From Lentisphaeria bacterium (lineage in GTDB: Bacteria; Verrucomicrobiota; Lentisphaeria; Oligosphaerales; Oligosphaeraceae), in assembly GCA_024405215.1 (NCBI GenBank), contig JAKSPB010000011.1:1-64000 (forward strand): a DNA stretch of 64,000 bases. Direction: 5' to 3'. Every line of letters starts with the position of its first letter. Position 1 is the stretch's first letter. Both the position numbers and the translations under genes were made by a program. This document shows positions 22,818 through 31,086 of this stretch, one piece after another. Below the pieces are notes generated by a model that searched no databases, had not been told where the DNA came from, and was given only the letters and a program-made list of their open reading frames with translations.

Positions 22818-25800
22818 ATGCCCACCCCCTCATACAACGTAATCATGGAGCTGCCGGAGCAGACGGTGGTCACGGAGTATGTCCCGGAGGCGAACCGCTC
22901 CGACGCCTACCAGAGCGAAGCAGCGCTGGAGAAGGCCTTCATCGCGCAGCTGGTCGCACAGGGATACGACTATCTGCCCATCCACGGCGGCGACGATCTG
23001 GTGGCCAACCTGCGTACGCAGCTGGAGAGGCTGAACGGCATCGTCTTCTCCGAGGACGAATGGCGGCGCTTCTTCCGCGAGTGCATCGCCGTGGAAAACG
23101 AGGGCATCGTGGACAAGACACGCCGCATCCAGGAGGACTACGTGCAGGTCCTGAAGCGGGACGACGGGACATCCAAGAACATCACCCTTCTGGACCACAG
23201 GAACATCCACAACAACTCCCTGCAGGTCATCAACCAATATGCAGAGACTGGCGGCAACTACGACAACCGCTACGACGTGACGGTCCTCGTCAACGGGCTG
23301 CCGCTGGTGCACATCGAACTGAAGCGCCGCGGCGTGCCCCTCAAGGAGGCCTTCAACCAGATCGAACGCTACCAGCGGGACAGCTTCTGGGCGGGATGCG
23401 GCCTCTACGAATACGTGCAGATCTTCGTCATCTCCAACGGCACCCACACGAAATACTATTCCAACACCACGCGCTTCTCCTCCATCCAGCAGCGCGCCAA
23501 CGCGCGCAGGAAGGGCGCGAAGACCTCAAACTCCTTCGAGTTCACATCATTCTGGGCCGACGAGAAGAACCATGCCATCACCGACCTGGTGGATTTCACG
23601 CGGACATTCTTCTCGCGGCACACGCTGCTGGCCATCCTGACGCGATACTGCGTCTTCACCTCGGAGGAGCTGCTGCTTGTCATGCGCCCCTATCAGATCG
23701 CGGCCACGGAAAGGCTGCTGAACCGCGTGGAGGTGGCCGACAACTACAAGTGGCGCGGAAGCCTCCGCGGCGGCGGCTACATCTGGCACACCACGGGCAG
23801 CGGAAAGACGCTGACATCCTTCAAGAGCGCGCAGCTGGCGACCTCCCGCCTCGGCGTGGAGAAGGTGCTCTTCGTGGTGGACAGAAAGGACCTGGACTAC
23901 CAGACGATGAAGGAATACGACCGCTTCGAGAAAGGGGCCGCAAACGGCAACCGCAACACGGCCATCCTGCAACGGCAGCTTGAGGACAGGGACGCCAACG
24001 GCAATCCACACGAGTACCGCATCATTGTAACCACCATCCAGAAGCTGGATGTCTTCCTCGCCAAGAACGCCGACCATCCCATCTACCACAGGCACGTGGT
24101 GCTCATCTTCGACGAATGCCACCGCTCACACTTCGGCGACATGCACAGCCGAATCGTCAGGCGCTTCGACAACTACAACATCTTCGGCTTCACGGGGACG
24201 CCCATCTTCGCCGTCAACGCGGGAACCGGCGGCGATCCCAGGCTCCGCACAACGGAGCAGGCCTTCGGCGACAGGCTCCACACCTACACCATCATCGACG
24301 CCATCAACGACGGAAACGTGCTGCCATTCCGCATCGACTACGTGAACACGCTCCACCACAAGGACGGCCGCAAGGACTACGACGTGGAAGGCATCGACAC
24401 GGAGGAGGCGCTCATGGCACCCGAGCGCATATCGAACGTCGTGGCGTACGTCCTGGAGCACTTCGACCAGAAGACCATGCGCTCCAGCGGATTCTATTCC
24501 TTCAACAGGCTGCTCAACGTGGCGGAGGTGGCAGCGAACCAGAAGACGGAGGAGCTCCGGGCGAAGCAACGCCTCAACGGCTTCAACGCCATCCTCGCCA
24601 CGGCTTCCGTGCCGGCCGCCATACGCTACTACCGGGAGTTCCAGAGGCAGATGGCGGCGAAGCCGTCGCAGCGTCTGAAGGTGGCCATGATCTTCTCCTA
24701 CGCGCCCAACGAGGAGGAGGACGGCGGCGTCCTCGCGGAGGAGAACAGCGACGACACATCCATGCTGGACGCGTCCTCCCGGGACGCGCTGGAAGCCGCC
24801 ATCGCCGACTACAACGCCGCCTTCGGCACCGCCTACGACACCAGCGCCGCGAAGTTCCCGAACTACTACAAGGACCTTTCGCTGCGCATGAAGAACCGCG
24901 AGGTGGATCTGCTCATCGTGGTCAACATGTTCCTCACGGGATTCGACGCCACAACCCTGAATACGCTCTGGGTGGACAAGAACCTCAGGATGCACGGCCT
25001 GCTGCAGGCCTTCTCCCGGACCAACCGCATCCTCAACTCCGTCAAGTCCTTCGGAAACATCGTCTGCTTCCGCAATCTCCAGAAGGCCACCGAGGAGGCC
25101 ATCGCGCTCTTCGGAGACAAGAACGCCAGCGGGATCGTCCTCCTGCGCTCCTTCCGGGACTACTATGACGGCTACACCGACGACAATGGCGTCTATCAGA
25201 AGGGCTATGCGGAACGCATCAAGGAGCTCCTGGAGAAGTTCCCGCCGGACACGGAAATCGTCGGCGAGGAACGGAAGCGCGAGTTCGTGCGGCTCTTCGG
25301 GCAGCTCCTTCGCCTCAGGAACATCCTTACCTCCTTCGATGAGTTCGAGGGAATGCAGCTCCTCTCGGAATACGACTACCAGAACTACACGGGCCGCTAC
25401 AACGACCTCTATCTGGAGCTGCGCGGACATCAGGGCGGCAAGGAGAACATCAACGACGACCTGGTCTTCGAGATGGAGCTTGTCCGGCGCGACGAGGTGA
25501 ACATCGACTACATCCTCATGCTCGTGGAGAAGTATCACGACAACCACGGGAAGGACAAGGAGATCCGCGCATCCATCGACCGCGCCGTCGGCTCCAGCCT
25601 TGCGCTGCGCTCCAAGCGCGAGCTCATCGACGGTTTCATCGCCACCGTCAACGTCGCCGCAGGAGACACGCGGGACGCGTGGCGCGCGTACGTCAGGGAA
25701 CGTCTGGAAGCCGACACGGAAGCCCTCATCGCGGAGGAGCATCTCGCGCCCGCCGCCACGCGGGAGCTCCTCGCCAACGCCTTCCGCGAAGGAGAACTCC

Positions 25801-25940
25801 GGGGCACGGGCACAGGCATCGACGCCATCATGCCGCCCATGTCCCGCTTCGGAAGCGCCAACCGCGCCGCAAGGAAGAAGACGCTCGTGGAAAAGCTCAA
25901 GGCCTTCTTCGGCAAGTTCTTCGGCCTCGTGGAGGAGTAG
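22818..25940 (+). CDS. hsdR: Type I restriction endonuclease subunit HsdR
   Basis: A 1040-residue motor and nuclease subunit that translocates and cuts unmethylated DNA in complex with HsdM and HsdS. The N-terminal endonuclease motif 'PLVHIELKRRG' is near residue 162. SF2 helicase motif I 'TTGSGKTLT' is near 325, the DEAD-box-like 'FDECHRSHFG' near 431 and motif III 'GFTGTPIF' near 456; 'MFLTGFDATTL' follows in the second RecA domain. Length is normal (about 1000-1050). It ends the restriction locus. A fragment of a related hsdR lies 1.9 kb downstream. Confidence 0.96.
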   Translation: MPTPSYNVIMELPEQTVVTEYVPEANRSDAYQSEAALEKAFIAQLVAQGYDYLPIHGGDDLVANLRTQLERLNGIVFSEDEWRRFFRECIAVENEGIVDKTRRIQEDYVQVLKRDDGTSKNITLLDHRNIHNNSLQVINQYAETGGNYDNRYDVTVLVNGLPLVHIELKRRGVPLKEAFNQIERYQRDSFWAGCGLYEYVQIFVISNGTHTKYYSNTTRFSSIQQRANARRKGAKTSNSFEFTSFWADEKNHAITDLVDFTRTFFSRHTLLAILTRYCVFTSEELLLVMRPYQIAATERLLNRVEVADNYKWRGSLRGGGYIWHTTGSGKTLTSFKSAQLATSRLGVEKVLFVVDRKDLDYQTMKEYDRFEKGAANGNRNTAILQRQLEDRDANGNPHEYRIIVTTIQKLDVFLAKNADHPIYHRHVVLIFDECHRSHFGDMHSRIVRRFDNYNIFGFTGTPIFAVNAGTGGDPRLRTTEQAFGDRLHTYTIIDAINDGNVLPFRIDYVNTLHHKDGRKDYDVEGIDTEEALMAPERISNVVAYVLEHFDQKTMRSSGFYSFNRLLNVAEVAANQKTEELRAKQRLNGFNAILATASVPAAIRYYREFQRQMAAKPSQRLKVAMIFSYAPNEEEDGGVLAEENSDDTSMLDASSRDALEAAIADYNAAFGTAYDTSAAKFPNYYKDLSLRMKNREVDLLIVVNMFLTGFDATTLNTLWVDKNLRMHGLLQAFSRTNRILNSVKSFGNIVCFRNLQKATEEAIALFGDKNASGIVLLRSFRDYYDGYTDDNGVYQKGYAERIKELLEKFPPDTEIVGEERKREFVRLFGQLLRLRNILTSFDEFEGMQLLSEYDYQNYTGRYNDLYLELRGHQGGKENINDDLVFEMELVRRDEVNIDYILMLVEKYHDNHGKDKEIRASIDRAVGSSLALRSKRELIDGFIATVNVAAGDTRDAWRAYVRERLEADTEALIAEEHLAPAATRELLANAFREGELRGTGTGIDAIMPPMSRFGSANRAARKKTLVEKLKAFFGKFFGLVEE

Positions 25941-26064
25941 GCCGCCCAACGCCCATGGTGCGGTTGGGCATCATCGCGCACCGTTCCTGCGCAATGCCGG
26001 AAAAGAATGCCGCAAATGGGGGCACGCCCCGCAATCCTCTATCTGAATCCACTGAAGTAATTTC

Positions 26065-26649
26065 ATGCGCATGAAACTGCACTTCGCAATCATTTTCGCA
26101 TTATTCTCGGGACTCCTTTGGGCATCTCCGTTGAAGTTCCGCCCGGGGGTGACCGGCACCGCCCCCGTCCAAGAGAATATGATTTCCGACGGAGAATATG
26201 CACATGGCGTTGCCATAAGCGGTCTCGTCCCCGAGACCACCAAGGAGGGCGCCTTGCGCGAGGCGACCTTCTATCAGGCAGGTGGCGATGGTAAATTCCG
26301 AGACCACCAAGCGCGGTCAGCCATCGCCTTGATGTTCGCTTTCGACATCATGGATTCCTATCCAGGCTACGGACTGCCAGTCTTCGAGACCCTCGCACCA
26401 ACCCTCGACATCGTCCGAAACTTCGGCTATGGATGGACGGAATGCATGGCCGGCGCATTGGGGGACGACACACAATTCACCCTGGCTCTCGAAGGCCTGG
26501 AATTCTCCACTCCCGTCGTCTACGATGCGGTTTCCAACGAAAAACTCTCCAGCGGACAGCAGGCGACACTGCCCATCCCATGGCACGAATTCCGATCGTT
26601 GAAAGTCGTTGACGAAATGTTCCCTCCACAAAATTCCTTCCCTAATTGA
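26065..26649 (+). CDS. Secreted protein of unknown function
   Basis: A 194-residue exported protein with a signal peptide (MRMKLHFAIIFALFSGLLWA) and no domain I recognise. The mature part includes 'EYAHGVAISGLVPETTKEGAL' and 'MDSYPGYGLPVFETL'. Motifs such as 'GYGWTECMAGALGDDT' hint at a beta-rich small domain. No clear ribosome binding site is seen before the ATG. It is followed after 17 bases by a GH99-like gene on the same strand, so a shared role in glycan use is possible but unproven. Confidence 0.6.
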   Translation: MRMKLHFAIIFALFSGLLWASPLKFRPGVTGTAPVQENMISDGEYAHGVAISGLVPETTKEGALREATFYQAGGDGKFRDHQARSAIALMFAFDIMDSYPGYGLPVFETLAPTLDIVRNFGYGWTECMAGALGDDTQFTLALEGLEFSTPVVYDAVSNEKLSSGQQATLPIPWHEFRSLKVVDEMFPPQNSFPN

Positions 26650-26666
26650 CAATTTTTGAAACAAAA

Positions 26667-27701
26667 ATGAGCCTTGTCAAACGCGTGGGTGTCATCAATT
26701 GGGATTGCGCCCTTCCTTCCACTACATTCTTCGGCAGTTACGCCACGTGCTCCTTGGGCGAACCCCGCTTCCGCGACCGCACCCCCTACAATGCCATCGA
26801 CCTGGGCGATGGCAAAATCGACTTCCCCGAACGTACGCAGGAGTCCTATGACCGAGAAATGCAATACGCCATCGATGCTGGCATAGACTACTTCGCCTAC
26901 TGCTGGTATGACCGTGAACCCCACGAGGACCATGTCGACACCTCTGCGGCCAACACCGTGGACGCGCACGTCTGCGAACTGGTCGGCGCGCGCATGAAGC
27001 ACCTCCAGAGCCATCTGCGCAACAAACTCCATCTCTGCGCCATCCTCATCAACAGCCATCCCTACACCGACAAGGAACTGAAGGACCTGGCACAGACCAT
27101 GCAGCTGGAATGCTACGAAAAGATCGACGGCCGTCCCATGGTCTTCTTCTACGTCGCTCCCTGGGCAGATGTGCAGGAACGCCTGCGGAAATTCTGCAAG
27201 GAAGCGGGCACCCCCGAGCCCTTCTGCATTTTCATGACCTGGGAAGAACCGCCCGAGCCCGGCACAGACATCGACGCCCTCTCCGCATACGCGTTTGGCT
27301 TGCCTACAAAGACCTACGAAGACCTCGCCGATGGATGCCTCAAGGCAAACGCAGTCCGCGCCAGCGGCTCCTTCCCCTCCATCCCGCTCTTCACCATGGG
27401 CTGGGATCCCCAACCGCGCATCGACCATCCAGTCCCCTGGTGCGCCTACCCCACCGGAACCTACGCACCCAAGGCATCCCCCGCACAACTCCTGGCGGCA
27501 GCACAAAAGCTCAAAACTTGGATGAAGGAAAATCCCGGCGCCGCAAAACTAGGCCATGTCATGACTTTCGCCTGGAACGAATTCGAAGAAGGCGCTTGGA
27601 TCTGCCCGACCATGGACGCCCCCGATGCCCTGAATCTAGAACGCGTGAGCGCCTTCAAGCAAGTCACGGAGCTATGGAAAAACGGTTCTAATCCGTTTTA
27701 G
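26667..27701 (+). CDS. Glycoside-hydrolase-like TIM barrel protein (GH99/WbsX-like)
   Basis: A 344-residue cytoplasmic protein. It has the pattern of GH99-like/WbsX-type barrels: 'YDREMQYAIDAGIDYFAYCWYD' near the N-terminus, 'DGRPMVFFY' in the middle and 'VMTFAWNEFEEGAWICPT' near the C-terminus, where the family's Glu residues lie. This class contains endo-mannosidase-like enzymes and glycan-biosynthesis proteins. No signal peptide is seen. The ATG at 26667 is preferred; a TTG at 26646 would overlap the previous gene. The exact substrate is unknown. Confidence 0.68.
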   Translation: MSLVKRVGVINWDCALPSTTFFGSYATCSLGEPRFRDRTPYNAIDLGDGKIDFPERTQESYDREMQYAIDAGIDYFAYCWYDREPHEDHVDTSAANTVDAHVCELVGARMKHLQSHLRNKLHLCAILINSHPYTDKELKDLAQTMQLECYEKIDGRPMVFFYVAPWADVQERLRKFCKEAGTPEPFCIFMTWEEPPEPGTDIDALSAYAFGLPTKTYEDLADGCLKANAVRASGSFPSIPLFTMGWDPQPRIDHPVPWCAYPTGTYAPKASPAQLLAAAQKLKTWMKENPGAAKLGHVMTFAWNEFEEGAWICPTMDAPDALNLERVSAFKQVTELWKNGSNPF

Positions 27702-27816
27702 TGAAAAATACGAATAACCCGCCTTTCACGGCCCTGCCCCGCCTTGCCGCGGCACAGCCCACAGGAGGCGGTCTTCGCCTTTCACGGCATAAAACGCCCG
27801 TCCCTCCTGCCGCATC

Positions 27817-27950
27817 GCGTGCGGCTCTTCTGGCCGTTCCTTCGCATCAGGAACATCCTCATGTCCTTCGACGAGTTCGACGGCATGCAGCTCCTCTCGG
27901 AATACGCCTGCCAGAACTACGCAGGCCGCGAAAACGACCTCTATAAATAA
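27817..27950 (+). pseudogene. Fragment of a second type I restriction gene (hsdR remnant)
   Basis: The frame 'RIRNILMSFDEFDGMQLLSEYACQNYAGRENDLYK' matches the intact HsdR segment at 25309-25416 ('RLRNILTSFDEFEGMQLLSEYDYQNY...'). The DNA is clearly similar but with many differences, so this is not a recent copy of the neighbouring gene. Nothing else of an hsdR is visible around it. It points to an older or second restriction locus that has been lost. Confidence 0.8.
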
Positions 27951-28024
27951 AGAATGCCCCAAGCGGGGGGGGGATTCTATAAAGTATCGATTACAGGGGC
28001 CGTTGATTGATCCGCAGGCACGAT

Positions 28025-28510
28025 TTATTCTACTTCACCCTTTTGGCATAGCTTCAGCCACTTGCCGGCCGTCACGCGGGAGACCTTCAGGCCGAACTTC
28101 GCCTTCACCAGCTCCGCCACGGCGGCGTAGCTCCACCTCCGGTAAGCAAGCTGGCACTCTACCGGGCTGCGGTTCACGACGATCCGCCTCAGCTCTTCCA
28201 TCCGAGATTGGTCCAGCAACCTCTGCGGCTCGGCCGGTCCGCGGCGGCGCTCCCCCCGGAAGATCGAGTCGTCCCCAGCTCGGAACATCCTAAACCATCG
28301 CCCGACGGTCGCCGCCTGCACACCGAGACACCGGGCCACCTCGCTGATTTTCGCGCCTTTCTGGAAGAGCTCGTATGTTTGGCGCCGGACGGTCTCACGT
28401 ACCTTTTTCCCGCTCGACCTCAAATTAATCCGGCGCACAACCTTCGCGGTCCACACTGTTGTCTTGCCCTTAAGCTTCGTGCCTTTCGCATCCCTATCCA
28501 TCCTCCGCAT
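28025..28510 (-). CDS. Helix-turn-helix protein like the N-terminal half of IS630-family transposases
   Basis: A 161-residue basic protein. The segment 'AKISEVARCLGVQAATVGRWFRMFRAGDDSIF' is the paired-like helix-turn-helix of IS630/Tc1-type transposases. 'RRWSYAAVAELVKAKFGLKVSRVTAGKWLK' continues as their second winged helix. The DDE catalytic domain that should follow is missing: only non-coding sequence and the hsdR fragment follow the stop. It may be an orphan orfA of a broken insertion sequence or a recruited regulator. It begins six bases after the stop of the RTX protease gene, so it may be read through from it. An ATG at 28501 is equally possible. Confidence 0.65.
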   Translation of the reverse strand: MRRMDRDAKGTKLKGKTTVWTAKVVRRINLRSSGKKVRETVRRQTYELFQKGAKISEVARCLGVQAATVGRWFRMFRAGDDSIFRGERRRGPAEPQRLLDQSRMEELRRIVVNRSPVECQLAYRRWSYAAVAELVKAKFGLKVSRVTAGKWLKLCQKGEVE

Positions 28511-28515
28511 CCTTC

Positions 28516-30654
28516 TCACGCCAAGAACGCACCCATGTTTCGAAGTTCCGCATAAAGCGAACTGCCGTCGTCGCCGAATCTCAAAGACACTCCGTCCGAA
28601 CCTATGCCGCCGGACACCGCCACGCCCCCGCCGTCCGTCCGGAAGACCATGGCCTCCTCGTCCCACTCGCCCTGGACGTCCGCGGCAAACCAGAGGGTTA
28701 CTCTGCCACCGGCAATTTGGAAGACCTTGTCGTTCCCCCAGCCCCGTCCGAAGCACAGAATGTCATCGCCGCCCAGGCACTGGATCTGATCATCGCCTGC
28801 ACCGCCAACGAGGATGTCGTCCCCGCCGGTCCCCGCCAGCCGGTCGAAGCCGACATCTCCGAAAAGGCTGCAACCGTCGCCACCGCCCCAAAGCACATCG
28901 TCGCCGGAGCCTCCTCGGACAATGACCCCGTCTCCGCAGTCGAAGCGGAGGCTTGTCAGGTCCACCAGATCGTCCCCTGCGTTTGCGCGGATCTCGCGAA
29001 TGCCGGAGAGTCTGGCGCTCTCCGCACCTATGCCCCGGAAGGAGTCGGTATAGATGTCGTCGGCAAAGAAAGCGTCCCCCGACGCATCGTCGGTCAGATA
29101 GAGGATAGAGACGTCGTTGGAGGTGCGGAAGATGTCGCAGAAATGGTTCTTCCCCTCCATGGAGAGCTGTTCGCCCGTGATGCAATGCACGGCGGCGTAG
29201 TCCCGTCCCCACGAGCCGTCGGTCCGTGCGAAGAAGAGGTCGGCCAGGCCGTTGTCCGGCGCTTCAAGGAGCGCCGGCGCATCCTCCGCGGCCAGGACAG
29301 GCGCCACCTCGCGGGAGCGTTCCAGGGCGATGCCCGTGACGGACTCGGCGGAGAGGGCCAGTTCCTCCTGCGCGGCCAGGACATTCACCCCCGCAGCGGC
29401 CACATCCGCCGTGACCGTCCACTCGCCGGCCCGGCTGACGGTCACCAGGAAGCCCGCCTCCGGCTCCAGGGCGCCGTACACCTTTCGGGACCAATCCATG
29501 GTGGAGGCCGCCCCCCGGTCCGCTTCGTAGAGGGGATGGATGTCCACCAACAGCGTAAGAATGCCGAAGGCCTCCATCTGCGCCTTGGTGTACCACCCGG
29601 TGCCCGCCTCCATGCCGTACTTCTCGTCGTATTTTCGTGCGTCCTCGGCGCCCCAGCCGAAATTCACGTGCCAGCGGTCCGTCTCCTTCGCATGGCCGTC
29701 AATGACCACGGAGTGCATGAGGCCGCCGTCCAGCCCCGCCAGAACGGGCATTCCCGCGGCCACATCCTCCTGGATTTTCTCCCAGGGAACGGCGCCTTGG
29801 CAGGAAATGCGCTCGCATCCGAAGCCGGCGCGCTCCAGCAGAAACGCTTCGTTCCCCATGCGGGTGCCCGTCACGTCGTCCTCCACGGAGCTGTGCATGA
29901 CCAGCATCTCCAGGAGCTGCAGTGCGGAGATGGTGCCGTCGTCGTCCCAGTTGGCCTCGTCGAAGCGCGCGTCCGTGAGCAGCGCGTCGATCTCGTATTC
30001 GGAGATTCCACAACGTTCCTCCAGGTCCGCAGGCGCGACCCTGTACGAGGCGCTCGCCGCAGCCATGGTGAAATAGTCTTTCTCCGCATCCACGTGGAGG
30101 CTGATTCCGTAGCCCAGGGCGTCCCAATAGCGCAGAATCTGCCCCAGGGCCACGGGGGTGCAGCCCGTCCTGAGCCCATCAGGCACGAAGGCGTTGTAGC
30201 CGTAGCTGGAGAGGCCGTTCCCTCGCTGCGCCCAGAGGGTGTCCAGGAGGCAGTCGCCCGGCTCCGTCGCCCCCGGGAGGATCTCCACCGTACGGGTGAA
30301 GGAATTGTTCGACTCGTCGGACTCCGCCACCGCGTTGTAGACGTCGCAGACGATGGTGATTTCGTGGATTCCGGCGGAAAGGGCGTCCAGGCAGACGCCC
30401 TCCGCGAAGACGGCGCTGCGCCCGGGCAGCTCCTGTTCATACTCCAGGGCGTAGACCATGCGCCCGTCCACGCACACGGTTGCGGCGAAAGGCGTCGCCC
30501 CGCCTGTCCCGCCGTTGGCCACGGCAAAGGAAAGGTAGAGACAGTCGTCGGAGGAAAAGGGTCCCTCCTGCGCGCGGACATCCGGCGAGACGGAGAGGCA
30601 GACGCCGGCCGTCCAGCCGCTGCCGGTGTGGAGATAGAGATCGGGGAGCGCCAT
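28516..30654 (-). CDS. C10 (streptopain-like) cysteine protease with N-terminal adhesion-type domain and C-terminal RTX calcium repeats
   Basis: A 712-residue protein. Residues about 1-130 look like a CARDB-type beta domain ('LSFAVANGGTGGATPF', 'DESNNSFTRTV'). A C10 peptidase core follows: 'RTGCTPVALGQILRYWDALG' with the likely nucleophile Cys165, and 'LMHSVVIDGH' with the likely catalytic His314, then 'WHVNFGWG'. Residues about 585-650 are RTX nonapeptides ('GGSGDDVLWGGG', 'GTGGDDILVGGAGDDQI'). There is no N-terminal signal peptide, which fits type I secretion through a C-terminal signal. The start at 30654 was chosen because residues before it are unlike a protein. It is downstream of the giant surface protein and the acidic peptide. 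Confidence 0.82.
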   Translation of the reverse strand: MALPDLYLHTGSGWTAGVCLSVSPDVRAQEGPFSSDDCLYLSFAVANGGTGGATPFAATVCVDGRMVYALEYEQELPGRSAVFAEGVCLDALSAGIHEITIVCDVYNAVAESDESNNSFTRTVEILPGATEPGDCLLDTLWAQRGNGLSSYGYNAFVPDGLRTGCTPVALGQILRYWDALGYGISLHVDAEKDYFTMAAASASYRVAPADLEERCGISEYEIDALLTDARFDEANWDDDGTISALQLLEMLVMHSSVEDDVTGTRMGNEAFLLERAGFGCERISCQGAVPWEKIQEDVAAGMPVLAGLDGGLMHSVVIDGHAKETDRWHVNFGWGAEDARKYDEKYGMEAGTGWYTKAQMEAFGILTLLVDIHPLYEADRGAASTMDWSRKVYGALEPEAGFLVTVSRAGEWTVTADVAAAGVNVLAAQEELALSAESVTGIALERSREVAPVLAAEDAPALLEAPDNGLADLFFARTDGSWGRDYAAVHCITGEQLSMEGKNHFCDIFRTSNDVSILYLTDDASGDAFFADDIYTDSFRGIGAESARLSGIREIRANAGDDLVDLTSLRFDCGDGVIVRGGSGDDVLWGGGDGCSLFGDVGFDRLAGTGGDDILVGGAGDDQIQCLGGDDILCFGRGWGNDKVFQIAGGRVTLWFAADVQGEWDEEAMVFRTDGGGVAVSGGIGSDGVSLRFGDDGSSLYAELRNMGAFLA

Positions 30655-30761
30655 TGAAAAAGGTGGGCTGCGTCCCCGGAGCTGGTGCCCCGAGGGGACG
30701 GCATGCCCCAAAATGAAAGGGGTTAAAAATGATAAACGTTCTAAAAGCTCTGGATACTCTA

Positions 30762-30849
30762 AGGGTTCTAGAAGTTCTGATACTCTAGAACTTCTAGAAC
30801 CCTGGAAGTTAATGACGCCCCTAGAGGCTTCCGGGCCTCCAGGGGCGTC
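30762..30849 (-). terminator. Two strong hairpins between the acidic peptide and the RTX protease gene
   Basis: The hairpin GACGCCCC...GGGGCGTC (30814-30849, with an inner GAGGC/GCCTC stem) is followed, on the minus strand, by a perfect 17-bp inverted repeat AGGGTTCTAGAAGTTCT (30762-30778 against 30787-30803, 8-base loop). Neither is followed by a clear T-run. They may reduce read-through or stabilise the upstream mRNA rather than fully terminate it. Confidence 0.5.
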
Positions 30850-30866
30850 TCATGGTGCCTTTCCGG

Positions 30867-31070
30867 CTAGTTGTCGTCCAGGCTGAAGACGCCGTTCTCC
30901 TCCTCGTCGGAGTCGCCGGCAACGCCGAAGACCCAGTCGTCACCGGAGGTTTCCAGGTTCCCGTCCTCTCCCAAGGCGAGTTCCATCGTCTTCTCCCGAA
31001 GCACGGGTGCCTCGTATTCCAAGAGGAGCTTCATTTCCTCCATGATGATGGTGTCGTTGAGCTTTATCAT
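30867..31070 (-). CDS. Small acidic protein of unknown function, 67 residues
   Basis: It has a strong ribosome binding site (AAGGAG, 8 bases before the ATG) and begins 16 bases after the stop of the giant surface protein gene, so it is very likely translated from the same mRNA. The N-terminal half ('EEMKLLLEYEAPVLREKTM') is helical and amphipathic. The C-terminal half ('SGDDWVFGVAGDSDEEENG') is strongly acidic and Gly-rich and ends FSLDDN. It has no signal peptide, no Cys and no recognised domain. The 'YEAP' segment followed by a Gly/Ser-rich tail recalls small gut-bacterial peptides of unknown role. An inhibitor, chaperone or peptide precursor is possible. Confidence 0.7.
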   Translation of the reverse strand: MIKLNDTIIMEEMKLLLEYEAPVLREKTMELALGEDGNLETSGDDWVFGVAGDSDEEENGVFSLDDN

Positions 31071-31086
31071 TGTATTTCTCCTTGCA

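Noticed and set aside
24126-25949. A 607-codon frame opposite hsdR
   Set aside because: Antisense shadow with Val/Glu/Asp-rich composition typical of such frames.
28717-30657. A 646-codon frame opposite the RTX protease
   Set aside because: Antisense shadow of a GC-rich gene; no domain and no translation signal.
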